64,000 bases of DNA, from NCBI RefSeq assembly GCF_000422245.1, contig NZ_ATHI01000004.1:62001-126000 (forward strand), written 5' to 3'. The notes beneath the pieces are model-generated. The model saw only the letters and a list, made by a program, of their open reading frames with translations, was not told where the DNA came from and made no database searches. Shown here piece by piece: positions 55,187-63,864 of the stretch. Both the position numbers and the translations under genes were made by a program. Each line of letters starts with the position of its first letter. The stretch's first letter is position 1. The DNA is from Alkalidesulfovibrio alkalitolerans DSM 16529 (GTDB lineage Bacteria; Desulfobacterota; Desulfovibrionia; Desulfovibrionales; Desulfovibrionaceae).

Positions 55187-57835
55187 TCAATGCGCCTCGG
55201 CCCAGGTGGGGCCGACGCCCCAGTCCACTGCCAGGGGCACGGAGATATCCACGGCCGAGGTCATGATCCCGGCCAGGCGTTCGCCCGCCTCGCGCGCGGC
55301 GTCCTTGGGGGCCTCGATGACCAGTTCGTCGTGCACCTGGAGGATCAGCCGCGCGCCGAGCGCGCGCAGCCGCTCGTCCTCGTGCGCGCGCAGCATGGCC
55401 AGCTTGATGATGTCCGCGGCCGAGCCCTGCACGCGCGTGTTGATGGCCTGGCGCACGGCCTGGGCCTGCTCGTTGTCGTTGCGCGAGAACAGCCCCGGCA
55501 GAAGCCGCCGCCTGCCGAACATGGTGGTCACGTAGCCGTCGCGCCGCGCGTCGCGCTCCACGCCCTCGAAGAATGCCTTCACCGCTGGCATGCGCTCGAA
55601 ATAGCGGGCGATGAACTCCTTGGCCAGGGTCAGCGTGATCTTCAGCTCGCGAGACAGCCGCTGCGGCCCCATGCCGTAGAGCAGGCCGAAGTTGATGGTC
55701 TTGGCCGCGCGCCGCTCGTCGGGCGTGACCTCGCCCGGCTCCTTGCCGTGCAGGATCGCGGCCGTGCGCGCGTGGATGTCCTCCCCGGCGGCGAAGGCCT
55801 TGGTCAGTTCCGGGTCGCCGCACAGGTGCGCGAGCAGCCGCAACTCGATCTGCGAGTAGTCGGCCGAGGCCAGCAGGCGGCCCGGCCCGGCCGTGAAGCA
55901 GGCGCGCATGCGGCCGCCCATCTCGCCCCGGATGGGGATGTTCTGCAGGTTCGGGTTGGAGCTCGAAAGCCTGCCCGTGGCCGTGGAGAGGTTGTTGAAC
56001 GTGGTGTGGATGCGGCCGTCCGGCCCCACCAGCCTCGGCAGCGGTTCGAGATAGGTGGAGCGCATCTTCTCGTAGCCGCGATAGGTCAGCACCAGGTCGA
56101 TGACCGGGTGCTCCCCGGCCATCTTCTCCAGCACGGCCTGCGAGGTGGAGGGCAGCCCGCCGGGCGTCTTGCCGCGCGGCTTGAGCGAGAGCCGGTTGAA
56201 GAGCAGGTCGGCCAACTGGTGCGAGGAGCGGACGTTGAACTCCTCGCCGGGCGAAAGCCCGGCCGCCTCGCGGATGGCCTCGGTCAGTTCCGCGAGCTTG
56301 TCCGTGACCTCGTCCAGGAAGCTCTCGAAGGCCCCGAGGTCGATGGCCACGCCTGCCTCCTCCATGTCGCGCAGGACCGGCAGCAGCGGCAGTTCGAGCT
56401 CGGCGTAGAGGCGCTCCATGCCGGCCGCCTTGAGGCGCTTGGCGAGCAGCTCGCCCAAGGAGCGCGCGGCAAGGCCCGGCGCGTCGTCGGGCAGGGACGG
56501 CATGTCCGGGTCGGCCTCGTAGGCCGCGAGCAGATGCGTGAGGCCGTACTCGCGTTCCTCGGGGTTCAGGAGATAGGCCATGAGCCCCAGGTCGCGCACC
56601 TTGGCGAAGGGCAGGGCGCGCCAGGCCCCGGCCGCCCTGGGCCGGGCCAGGATATCCTTGAAGGAGGGCGCGGCAAGGCTCGCTGGTCCGGCCTGGGGCG
56701 CGGCCAGGGCCTTGGCCAGGGCGGCTTCGTCGCCCGTGTAGAGCAGTTCGCGGCCGTCAAGGCCGAGCGCCATGCCGTCCGGCAGCGGCGCAAGGCCAAC
56801 GTGCATGCCCGAAAGTTCCGGCAACTCCCCAGGCGTGGCGACGCGCTCGGCCGAACTCTTTGGCTCGGCTTTCGGCCCATTCACGTAATCCAGCAGGCTC
56901 ATGCCCCCGGCCTTGGCGCTTGACGCGGCCACGGACGCGGCTTTTTGCGGCGCGGGCAGGGTGGAAAGCTCGCGCGCCAGGGAGCCGAATTCGTAGCGGG
57001 CCATGAATTCCTTCAGGCCCGCGATGTCCGGCGCGGCGGGCGTGAGCGCGGCCAGGTCGGTGGTGTGGCAGAACGTGGTGCGCAGCCGCGTCAGCTCGCG
57101 CCACCTGAGCGCGTCCTCCAGGCGGCCATCGAGCTTCTTGCGGTACTTCTCGGGCAGTTCATCGAGCCCTTGCCAGATGGCCTCCAGGGTGGGGAAGCGG
57201 GCCATGATTTCGGCCGCGGACTTGGGGCCGATGCCCGGGACGCCCGGGATGTTGTCCGAGGAGTCGCCCGTGAGGGCCTGGAAGTCCGGCCACGACGACG
57301 GCGCAAGGCCGGTCTCGCCCGTGAATTCGGCCAGCCCCGTGAGCTTGTCCTGCTTGCCCGCCGGATCCCACAGCCAGACACGCTCGGCCAGGCACTGCTT
57401 GAGGTCCTTGTCCGCGCCGACGATGATCACAGGGTGGCTTGGCCGCAGGCGTTCGGCCAGCGAGGCGATGCAGTCGTCGGCCTCGCCGCCCTCGGAGACG
57501 ATGACCGGCAGCCCGAAGAGGCGCAACGCCTCCTTGATGGGCTCGATCTGGACGAGGAGGTCTTCCGGCGTGGCTTGGCGCTGGGCCTTGTATTCGGAAT
57601 ATATCTCGTTGCGGAAGGTGGGGCCTTTGCCGTCGAGGAAGAAACCGATGGCCCGTGGCTTTTCTTCGCGCAGGATCTTCATGATCATGCGCAGGACAAC
57701 GAAGAGCGCGTTGGTGGGAAAGCCTTCGCGTGTGCTCATGTCGCGAAAGGCATAGAAACCGCGGTAGACGAAGGCGGAACCGTCCACGAGAAAGACGGGC
57801 TCGGCGGAAAGGTTCAATCGATCCTTGAGGGGCAT
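55187..57835 (-). CDS. polA: DNA polymerase I
   Basis: Repair and Okazaki-fragment polymerase, 882 residues. The N-terminal 5' nuclease is complete (FLVDGSAFVYRGFYA, GGEADDCIASL, GADKDLKQ, GDSSDNIPGVPGIGPKSA). The polymerase has motif A (DYSQIELRLLAHL), motif B (RRAAKTINFGLLYG) and motif C (QVHDELVIEAP). The middle exonuclease region lacks the acidic DxE-type residues where E. coli has them (the segment reads VGLAPLPDGMALGLDG), so proofreading is probably lost. It follows the DHH gene by 4 nt in one leftward unit. Confidence 0.95.
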   Translation of the reverse strand: MPLKDRLNLSAEPVFLVDGSAFVYRGFYAFRDMSTREGFPTNALFVVLRMIMKILREEKPRAIGFFLDGKGPTFRNEIYSEYKAQRQATPEDLLVQIEPIKEALRLFGLPVIVSEGGEADDCIASLAERLRPSHPVIIVGADKDLKQCLAERVWLWDPAGKQDKLTGLAEFTGETGLAPSSWPDFQALTGDSSDNIPGVPGIGPKSAAEIMARFPTLEAIWQGLDELPEKYRKKLDGRLEDALRWRELTRLRTTFCHTTDLAALTPAAPDIAGLKEFMARYEFGSLARELSTLPAPQKAASVAASSAKAGGMSLLDYVNGPKAEPKSSAERVATPGELPELSGMHVGLAPLPDGMALGLDGRELLYTGDEAALAKALAAPQAGPASLAAPSFKDILARPRAAGAWRALPFAKVRDLGLMAYLLNPEEREYGLTHLLAAYEADPDMPSLPDDAPGLAARSLGELLAKRLKAAGMERLYAELELPLLPVLRDMEEAGVAIDLGAFESFLDEVTDKLAELTEAIREAAGLSPGEEFNVRSSHQLADLLFNRLSLKPRGKTPGGLPSTSQAVLEKMAGEHPVIDLVLTYRGYEKMRSTYLEPLPRLVGPDGRIHTTFNNLSTATGRLSSSNPNLQNIPIRGEMGGRMRACFTAGPGRLLASADYSQIELRLLAHLCGDPELTKAFAAGEDIHARTAAILHGKEPGEVTPDERRAAKTINFGLLYGMGPQRLSRELKITLTLAKEFIARYFERMPAVKAFFEGVERDARRDGYVTTMFGRRRLLPGLFSRNDNEQAQAVRQAINTRVQGSAADIIKLAMLRAHEDERLRALGARLILQVHDELVIEAPKDAAREAGERLAGIMTSAVDISVPLAVDWGVGPTWAEAH

Positions 57836-57839
57836 GGCG

Positions 57840-58856
57840 TCAGGCGTCCGGGGTTGCGGTGGGCATGTGCTCGGTGCAGCACTGCAATTTTTTGCCGTCG
57901 AAGCGCGAGCAGAGCAGGATTTCGGGCGACGTCTTCAGGGCCTTCAGGTCGATCTCGGCCCGCGCAGCCTGGCGATGGCCGCCCGCGCTGCCCACGTCGC
58001 CGAACATCTCGCTGGCCATGACGCCCACGTCCTGCTCCAGGCCGTCACCCCGGAAGATGACGACCAGCGTGGGGCCGCACTTACCGGCGATGGCCGTCCA
58101 GTTGATCTCGTGCACACGCAGGAAGAAGTCGGCCAGGATGACCAGAATGTCCGGGTTCTCCACCTCGCCCATGTAGACGTAGGCCCCGTGTTCGCAGATC
58201 TCCAGGCGTTCGAGCGCGGCGCGGAAATAGTGCAGCCAGTGCAGGTGGTATTCGCTGCGCACGATCTTCTTCAGGGCCATCTGGTTGGCGAACTTGGTCA
58301 GATGGCGGAAGGCGCGCACGTCCGTGTCGCAAAAATTACGCTCGAAGCTCTGGGTGTCGGACTTGATGCCGTAGAGCAGGGCCGTGGCCAGGAGCGGGGA
58401 GGGCTTGATGCCCAGGTTGTAGAGGTATTCCGTGAGCAGGGTGGAGCAGGCCCCGTATTCGGTCCTGATCTCCGTGAAGGGAGCGGCGACGGGCGATTCG
58501 GCCTTGAGCGGATGATGGTCGAGGACGATGGAGAATTCAAGGCCCTCGAAGGCTGGATTGTGGTGCGGCTGCGAGTCGACCAGGGCGAGACGGTCGTAGT
58601 GCGAGGGCATGCGCTTGGTGAGCATGTGGGTGGGGATGCGCAGGGTGCGGATCATGGTCAGGTTGTCGGGCCTGCGCACCTCGTTGATGTGGGCCAGGCT
58701 CACCTTGGCCACCCGGCGGCCGATGATGCGCTTGAGCGCCATGGCCGAGGCCATGGAGTCCGGATCGGCGTTCATCAGGATCAGCCAGCGCTGCTTCTTG
58801 TCGAGAAGCCCGATGAGCCGCTTCATCTCCTCGGCCAGCACCCGGAAATAGGCCAT
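57840..58856 (-). CDS. DHH-family phosphoesterase (NrnA-like)
   Basis: 338 residues. The metal-binding motifs of the DHH superfamily are visible: LMNADPDSMASAMAL (DxD), VDSQPHHN and the eponymous DHHPL, with a C-terminal DHHA1-like part containing GSAGGHRQAAR. Related enzymes degrade nano-RNA, pAp or cyclic dinucleotides; which applies here is unclear. An aaggagaaac ribosome site precedes the ATG. It lies 19 bp behind cobU and 4 nt ahead of polA. Confidence 0.87.
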   Translation of the reverse strand: MAYFRVLAEEMKRLIGLLDKKQRWLILMNADPDSMASAMALKRIIGRRVAKVSLAHINEVRRPDNLTMIRTLRIPTHMLTKRMPSHYDRLALVDSQPHHNPAFEGLEFSIVLDHHPLKAESPVAAPFTEIRTEYGACSTLLTEYLYNLGIKPSPLLATALLYGIKSDTQSFERNFCDTDVRAFRHLTKFANQMALKKIVRSEYHLHWLHYFRAALERLEICEHGAYVYMGEVENPDILVILADFFLRVHEINWTAIAGKCGPTLVVIFRGDGLEQDVGVMASEMFGDVGSAGGHRQAARAEIDLKALKTSPEILLCSRFDGKKLQCCTEHMPTATPDA

Positions 58857-58875
58857 GGTTTCTCCTTGTTTCGTC

Positions 58876-59388
58876 TCAGCCCTTGAGCCTGAGCGGCAGC
58901 CCGGCGGCCACGAACCAGGCCTCGTCGGCCAATGTGGCCACGCGCCGGTTCACGGCTCCGAGCTCGCGCACGAAGGCCCTGGTCGCGCCATCCCCGGCCA
59001 CGGGGCAAAGCCCGGCCTCCTGCGAGACCACGACGACCGAGGGCCCCTGGCTCGCAAAAGCCCGGAGCGCCTCGCACAGCGCATCGGCCTGCGCTTGGAG
59101 CGTGTCCGACATGATGCAGGAAAACAGCCAGAAATCAAGGCTGTCCACGAGCACGGAGGTTTGCGCCGCGCCAAGACGTGTAAGCTCTTCCGACAGGTTC
59201 TCGCGCGCTTCGATCACCGGCAGGGCGGCGTCTCGGCCCTGTTTGTGGGCCATGATGCGGCGGGCGAAGTCCGGGTCCTCGGCTCGACCCGTGACCAGGA
59301 GGGCGCGGGGCGCGGGCGCGTTCGCAAGCATGGCCAGGGCGTGGTCGGACTTGCCCGATGACTGCCCGCCGAGCACCAGGGCGATCAT
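58876..59388 (-). CDS. cobU: Adenosylcobinamide kinase / guanylyltransferase
   Basis: Corrinoid salvage enzyme that phosphorylates adenosylcobinamide and transfers GMP to it, 170 residues. P-loop GGQSSGKS at the N-terminus, SVLVDSLDFWL, VSQEAGLCPV and the C-terminal NRRVATLADEAWFVAAGLP match CobU/CobP. The sequence in the position of the usual catalytic histidine region (ARRIMAHKQGRD) carries H as expected. Its ATG comes 1 nt after the cbiR stop, implying coupled translation. Confidence 0.92.
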   Translation of the reverse strand: MIALVLGGQSSGKSDHALAMLANAPAPRALLVTGRAEDPDFARRIMAHKQGRDAALPVIEARENLSEELTRLGAAQTSVLVDSLDFWLFSCIMSDTLQAQADALCEALRAFASQGPSVVVVSQEAGLCPVAGDGATRAFVRELGAVNRRVATLADEAWFVAAGLPLRLKG

Positions 59389-59389
59389 C

Positions 59390-60169
59390 TCAGCCCGCCG
59401 AGGTGGTCATGACGTGATGCAGGACGGCCAGGGACTCGGCCAGCCCCTCGGGTTCGAAGACCTCGGGCATGACCACGGTGTCGGGCCCCATGCGCGAGAG
59501 GATGACGCGGAGCAGGCGGCGTCCCTCGCGGTCGAGCTCGGTCAGCGGCAGATGGCGGTCGCCGTCGCCGGGCGCGCTCAGGTGCAACAGCTTCACGCGC
59601 GGCCACAGCCGGGGCAGGTCCAAAAGCCGCTCCTGGTTGTAGGCGATGAGGTGCCCAAGATCGAGGCAGACGTTCAGGCCCAGGTAGCGGATGTCGCACC
59701 AGAACTCCAGGGGGTTGAATTCCTTGGTGTTCTCCAGGAGGATGCGGTCGGGCTTGATGCCCTGGTGGATGAAACAGAAGGCCACCTCGTCCAGAAGCTT
59801 GGCGTGCGGCGGGGCATGCAGCACAAAGCTCCAGGGATCGAGGAAGGCGGTCTTGTCGAGCAGCCCCTCGATAATGTGGCGCACGGCCAGGATGCCCTGG
59901 CTCCACGGCAGGTCCAGAGGCAGATGCAGGTGGTAACGCAGCGAGAGTTCGGCCATGGTCGGGGGCAGGTCTTCCTCGGTGTAGGCCAAGCTCGCCTGGG
60001 ATTCGAAAAGGACGATGCCGACCTCGTCGAAGACTTCGCCCAGACGACGGCAGTTCTCGCCCACGGTTCCGGGCCAGACCCAGGAGGGCGCGGCCAGGCG
60101 GAAGGGGAAGTCGGTGGGGCCGACGCTGAGTGTGAGCGGGCCTTCAGAAGTCTGTTTTTTCAGGGGCAT
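59390..60169 (-). CDS. cbiR: Cobamide-remodelling phosphodiesterase CbiR
   Basis: 259-residue TIM-barrel protein of the AP-endonuclease-2/xylose-isomerase superfamily. The N-terminal APSWVWPGTVGENCRRL and VGIVLFES and the metal-site segments HLHLPLD, LHAPPH, LLENTKE and VCLDLGHLI agree with CbiR, which hydrolyses the phosphoribosyl bond of cobamides so the lower ligand can be exchanged. Coupling to cobU supports this: the cobinamide product is CobU's route of re-activation. No cobalamin riboswitch is visible upstream. Confidence 0.82.
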   Translation of the reverse strand: MPLKKQTSEGPLTLSVGPTDFPFRLAAPSWVWPGTVGENCRRLGEVFDEVGIVLFESQASLAYTEEDLPPTMAELSLRYHLHLPLDLPWSQGILAVRHIIEGLLDKTAFLDPWSFVLHAPPHAKLLDEVAFCFIHQGIKPDRILLENTKEFNPLEFWCDIRYLGLNVCLDLGHLIAYNQERLLDLPRLWPRVKLLHLSAPGDGDRHLPLTELDREGRRLLRVILSRMGPDTVVMPEVFEPEGLAESLAVLHHVMTTSAG

Positions 60170-60318
60170 AAACTTTTTCCGCCCAGGGCCGATGAGATTG
60201 ACGACAGCATGTGGCCGCGCCGTATGCCGACCCCTTGACTAATCGCAAAAGGCACGCAATTTGCTTGAGTCGAAGTGTGCGTTTCAGGTCGCAGGACCGG
60301 AACGACAGGAGTGGGTTC

Positions 60319-60462
60319 ATGAAAAGGTTCAGGATGTATTTTCAGCACGCGTTCAACCCGTTGCATGTCTATTGCCGTCTCACGGACCTGGGCATGCGCA
60401 GGGGCACGGCCAGGCGCTTATGCCTCGCCTACGAACGTCTCGTGTATTGCCGCGTGGGCTGA
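60319..60462 (+). CDS. Small basic protein of unknown function
   Basis: 47 residues, strongly basic with several Tyr and Cys (KRFRMYFQHAFNPLHVYCRL, then RRLCLAYERLVYCRVG). aggagtggg precedes the ATG at the right distance and third positions are GC-rich, so it is probably translated. I have the impression of similar short proteins in other Desulfovibrio but cannot verify it. Divergent from cbiR and convergent with the EndoQ-UvrD gene. Function unknown; DNA or RNA binding is possible from charge. Confidence 0.55.
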   Translation: MKRFRMYFQHAFNPLHVYCRLTDLGMRRGTARRLCLAYERLVYCRVG

Positions 60463-60547
60463 GAGCCCGCGTCCTTTCTTTCAGGCCGCCCAGGCTCACC
60501 GTATTTTCCACCGCGCCCTGTCCGGTCCTTCGTTCCTTGAGTCTTCT

Positions 60548-63500
60548 TCATATCAGGGAAATCTGGCGCTCCTGGCGCATGGTTCGCGGCACCAGGGCGG
60601 ACGCCTTGAGCAAGCCGTCGGGCAGCACGTCGAGGAAGCGCGAACCCACGAGCTTCAGTTCGCGTCCGTACAATTCTCGCGCCACTGCCCGCGAAAGGTA
60701 CAGCCGCCCCTTGGAGCGCGTGAGGCCAACGTAGAACAGGCGGCGTTCCTCGTCCAGGGGCGGCCTGCCTTCGTCGGATTCTGCCCCGCCTCCTATCTTG
60801 CCAGTGAGCACGCCCGCGCCCGCGTAAGGCACAATGCCGTCCTCCAGGGCAGGCAGGAAGACCGCCTCGAATTCGAGCCCCTTGGCCGCGTGCAGGGTCA
60901 TGATCTGGACTTTCTCGGCCTTTTGCCGCACCTGCTCGATCTCGCTTTGCAAGTCCACCCAGTTGATCAACCCGGCCCAGCCGCCCTGTTCGTCAAAGGA
61001 ACGTGAAAGCTCGCGGAAGGCTCGGCCCTGCCAGAATGCGCGGTCAAAGGGCGCGGCGTCCTGCAAAAAGGCCGCAAGGCCGAGAGGCCCGCGCGCCAGC
61101 ACCTTTTCGGGGATGGTCAGGTTGGTGCCCAGGACGCCTGTTGGCTCCTCCGGGCCGGTCATGCCCAGGAATTCCTTGGCCGTGGTCAGGATCGCCGCGG
61201 CGCGCGGCTCGTTCCAGAAGGCTTCCATCTCCGGCACGGCGCAGGGCACGCCCACGCGTTCGAGCGCCCGCCGGATGGGCGGGGCCAGCGACTTGAGACG
61301 CACCAGCACGGCCACGTCGCCGGGAGAGAGTCCCGCGCCCGCGCCGCCGTCGAGGGTGGACGAGCCACCGCCGAGCAGGTTGCGCACGCGCTCGGCGATC
61401 CAGGCCGCCTCGCGGGCCGCGTCGGGCGCGGTGAAGAAGAGCTGCTCGCCGCGCTCGGGCTTGTGGCCCACGAGCGGCGAGCGTCCAGGCATGAGCGCGG
61501 CTGCGAGCGACAGGATGGGCGCTGCGCTGCGGTAGTTCTCCGAGAGGCGGACCACGGAAAGATCGGGCCACACGGCCGCAAGATCGGCCGAGACGTCGGC
61601 CAGGGCCCCCCGGAAGGAGTAGATGGACTGGTCGGGATCGCCGATGGCGAACAGTCCCCGGCCCTCTGGTCCGGCCAGGGCCTTGACCACGGCCAGTTGC
61701 AGGGCCGAGAGATCCTGGACCTCGTCCACCAGCAGGTGCGTGTGGCGGCGCACGTAGATGCCCGACTCGATCTGCTCGCGCCAGAATTCCAGAAGGTCGG
61801 CGTAATCGACCAGGTTCCAGTATTCCTTTTTCTTGACGTAGGGGCGGAAGGCCTCGGCCATCTCTTCGCTCACGGCCAGACTTTCGCGGGCCAGCATGTA
61901 GCCGTCGTAGGCCGCGCGCAGCCGCTGTCCGGTCAGCTCGGGCAGACATTCGGCGAAGACGCGGCGGCTGGACTCCTCGTCCATGACCGTGGGGGCCTCG
62001 TCGTAGGCCCCGGCCCAGTATTCGAAGGCCAGGGCGTGCAGCGTGTCGGCCTGGGGCAGGCTGTCCGCGTCGCGGCCCGATGCGGCCAGGCGTTCGCGCA
62101 TCTCCTGGGCCGCGCGGCGGGTGAAGGTCAGGCACAGGATCTCGCGTGCGGGCACGCCCTTGGCGAGCAGCGCCTGGACCCGGCCCATGAGCGTCTGGGT
62201 CTTGCCCGTGCCGGGTCCGGCCACCACCAGCACCGGTCCCGGTCCGGCCGCGATGGCCGCTTGCTGCTCGGCGTTGTAGGAAATCTCGCGCGGGCTGGGT
62301 TTGTCGCGGCGCGGGGCGGCAGGCACGTCCGGGGCGGTTTTCCCGCCAAAAACGTCGGAATCGGGCGCAGGCGGTGTAAGGGAATCCGACGGCGCGGCCG
62401 CCTTTTGTCCGCATTTGGCGGAGGGGGAGAAGCCCGGAGCCAGGAAGCGACCCTGGCGCATCTGGCTCTTTTCGGCCTTGGAGAAGACCGAGATGACGCC
62501 GAACTGGCCGTCGAAGCCGGGCTCGCGGATGACCTTGCCCGCGCGCATGCGCGAGAGCGCCTCGCCGAGCAACGGGTGGACGCGGACCAGTTCCTCGGGC
62601 GGCGCGTCGCACAGCACGGCCATTTCCGAGCCGATGCGCGAGACGGCCTTGGTGTAGAGCGCGCGGGCCTTCTTGGTGGCGGGCCCCACGCCCAGGACCT
62701 CGCCGATGACCTCGGAAAGCGGGATGAGCGAGGTGAAACCAGGCTGCCCCGGCGGCGTCACGGGAGTCTCGCGGTCGGCCAGGTCCATGACGCGGTGCAG
62801 GACGCCGAGCGTCAGCGGCTTGCCGCAGACCGGGCAGAGATCGCCGCGCGCCTTGGACTCGCGGGGTTCGAGCACCACGCCGCACTTGCGGTGGCCGTCG
62901 AGGTGGTACTTGCCCTCCTCGGGGAAGAACTCCAGCGTGCCCAGGAACTCGTGGCCCAGCCCCTCGCCCTTGAGCGAGCGGTAGATGGTCTCGTAGGAGA
63001 CCTCGCCCGAAAAGATGTTGGCCTCGCGGCCGAGCTTCTCGCCCGAGTGGGCGTCGGAGTTGGAGATCAGGCGGAAACGGTCGAGCTTGGAGATGAGGCG
63101 GTTCATCTCGGGATCGGAGGACAGGCCCGTCTCCAGGGCGAAAACCTCGTGCGCGAGGTCGCCGAAGCATTCCTCCACGGAGTCGAAGCCGGAGTTGGAG
63201 CCGAAGAGCGAGAACCACGGCGTCCAGATGTGCGCGGGCACGAGAAAGGCCATGCCGCCCAGTTCCAGGACCATCTCCAGCAGGTGCCGCGCGTCCAGGC
63301 CCAGGATCGGGCGGCCGTCGGAGGTCAGGTTGCCTATGGCGGAGAGCTTTTCGTTGAGTTTTTTGGCTTGAGAGAAGCCGGGCACGTAGATCAGGTTGTG
63401 GATTTTGCGCACCCGGCCGCCGCGCTTGTAGATGGAGCTGATCTCGGCCTGGAGCATGAAGCGCACGCGCCCAGGCGGCAGAAATCCGTCGAGGCTTTCG

Positions 63501-63730
63501 ATCTCCGAGGCCAGGCCCTGTTGCGAGCGCAGGGAGAGAAGACCCCGGCCGTCCTCGACGCAGGCCTCCTCCAGTTCTTCGAGCCATTTGGGATGCGTGA
63601 AGTCGCCCGTGCCCACCACGTCCAGACCCTTGACCAGGGCCCAGGCGGCGAGGTTTCGCGGGGTCAGGGCCCTGGAGGTGGCCCGAGAGTGACGCGAGTG
63701 GATGTGCAGGTCGGCCCTGAAGAGTTCCAT
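60548..63730 (-). CDS. Endonuclease-Q-like PHP domain fused to UvrD/Rep helicase
   Basis: 1060-residue fusion. Residues 1 to about 410 are a PHP-type EndoQ domain: FRADLHIHSRHSRATS, DVVGTGDFTHPKW, SNSDAHSGEKLGREAN, and a Zn-binding segment ending CPVCGKPLTLGVLHRV. EndoQ nicks DNA at uracil, hypoxanthine, xanthine and abasic sites. After a Pro-rich linker (about 430-490) comes a full superfamily-1 helicase: GPGTGKTQTLMGR (Walker A), TFTRRAAQEMRERL, LLVDEVQDLS (Walker B), GDPDQSIYSFRGA, and TLHAAKGLEFEAVFLP. The ATG at 63730 matches EndoQ N-termini though its ribosome site is weak. A nick-and-unwind repair enzyme is the natural inference. Confidence 0.88.
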   Translation of the reverse strand: MELFRADLHIHSRHSRATSRALTPRNLAAWALVKGLDVVGTGDFTHPKWLEELEEACVEDGRGLLSLRSQQGLASEIESLDGFLPPGRVRFMLQAEISSIYKRGGRVRKIHNLIYVPGFSQAKKLNEKLSAIGNLTSDGRPILGLDARHLLEMVLELGGMAFLVPAHIWTPWFSLFGSNSGFDSVEECFGDLAHEVFALETGLSSDPEMNRLISKLDRFRLISNSDAHSGEKLGREANIFSGEVSYETIYRSLKGEGLGHEFLGTLEFFPEEGKYHLDGHRKCGVVLEPRESKARGDLCPVCGKPLTLGVLHRVMDLADRETPVTPPGQPGFTSLIPLSEVIGEVLGVGPATKKARALYTKAVSRIGSEMAVLCDAPPEELVRVHPLLGEALSRMRAGKVIREPGFDGQFGVISVFSKAEKSQMRQGRFLAPGFSPSAKCGQKAAAPSDSLTPPAPDSDVFGGKTAPDVPAAPRRDKPSPREISYNAEQQAAIAAGPGPVLVVAGPGTGKTQTLMGRVQALLAKGVPAREILCLTFTRRAAQEMRERLAASGRDADSLPQADTLHALAFEYWAGAYDEAPTVMDEESSRRVFAECLPELTGQRLRAAYDGYMLARESLAVSEEMAEAFRPYVKKKEYWNLVDYADLLEFWREQIESGIYVRRHTHLLVDEVQDLSALQLAVVKALAGPEGRGLFAIGDPDQSIYSFRGALADVSADLAAVWPDLSVVRLSENYRSAAPILSLAAALMPGRSPLVGHKPERGEQLFFTAPDAAREAAWIAERVRNLLGGGSSTLDGGAGAGLSPGDVAVLVRLKSLAPPIRRALERVGVPCAVPEMEAFWNEPRAAAILTTAKEFLGMTGPEEPTGVLGTNLTIPEKVLARGPLGLAAFLQDAAPFDRAFWQGRAFRELSRSFDEQGGWAGLINWVDLQSEIEQVRQKAEKVQIMTLHAAKGLEFEAVFLPALEDGIVPYAGAGVLTGKIGGGAESDEGRPPLDEERRLFYVGLTRSKGRLYLSRAVARELYGRELKLVGSRFLDVLPDGLLKASALVPRTMRQERQISLI

Positions 63731-63864
63731 GGCTGCGGCTGGCGGTCCTTTTGCGTCGCGATCGGCGCGGGTTCGTGGATTGCTGTCGGGTCTTCGTCGG
63801 CCTTGTCAGGCGCGAAAAAAACATACTTCTTTTTGTCTGTGAACACCACTCCCCCGGAGACCGG

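Noticed and set aside
60170-60318. Cobalamin riboswitch upstream of cbiR
   Set aside because: The gap is about 150 bp and shared with a divergent small gene; no B12-box-like sequence is visible.
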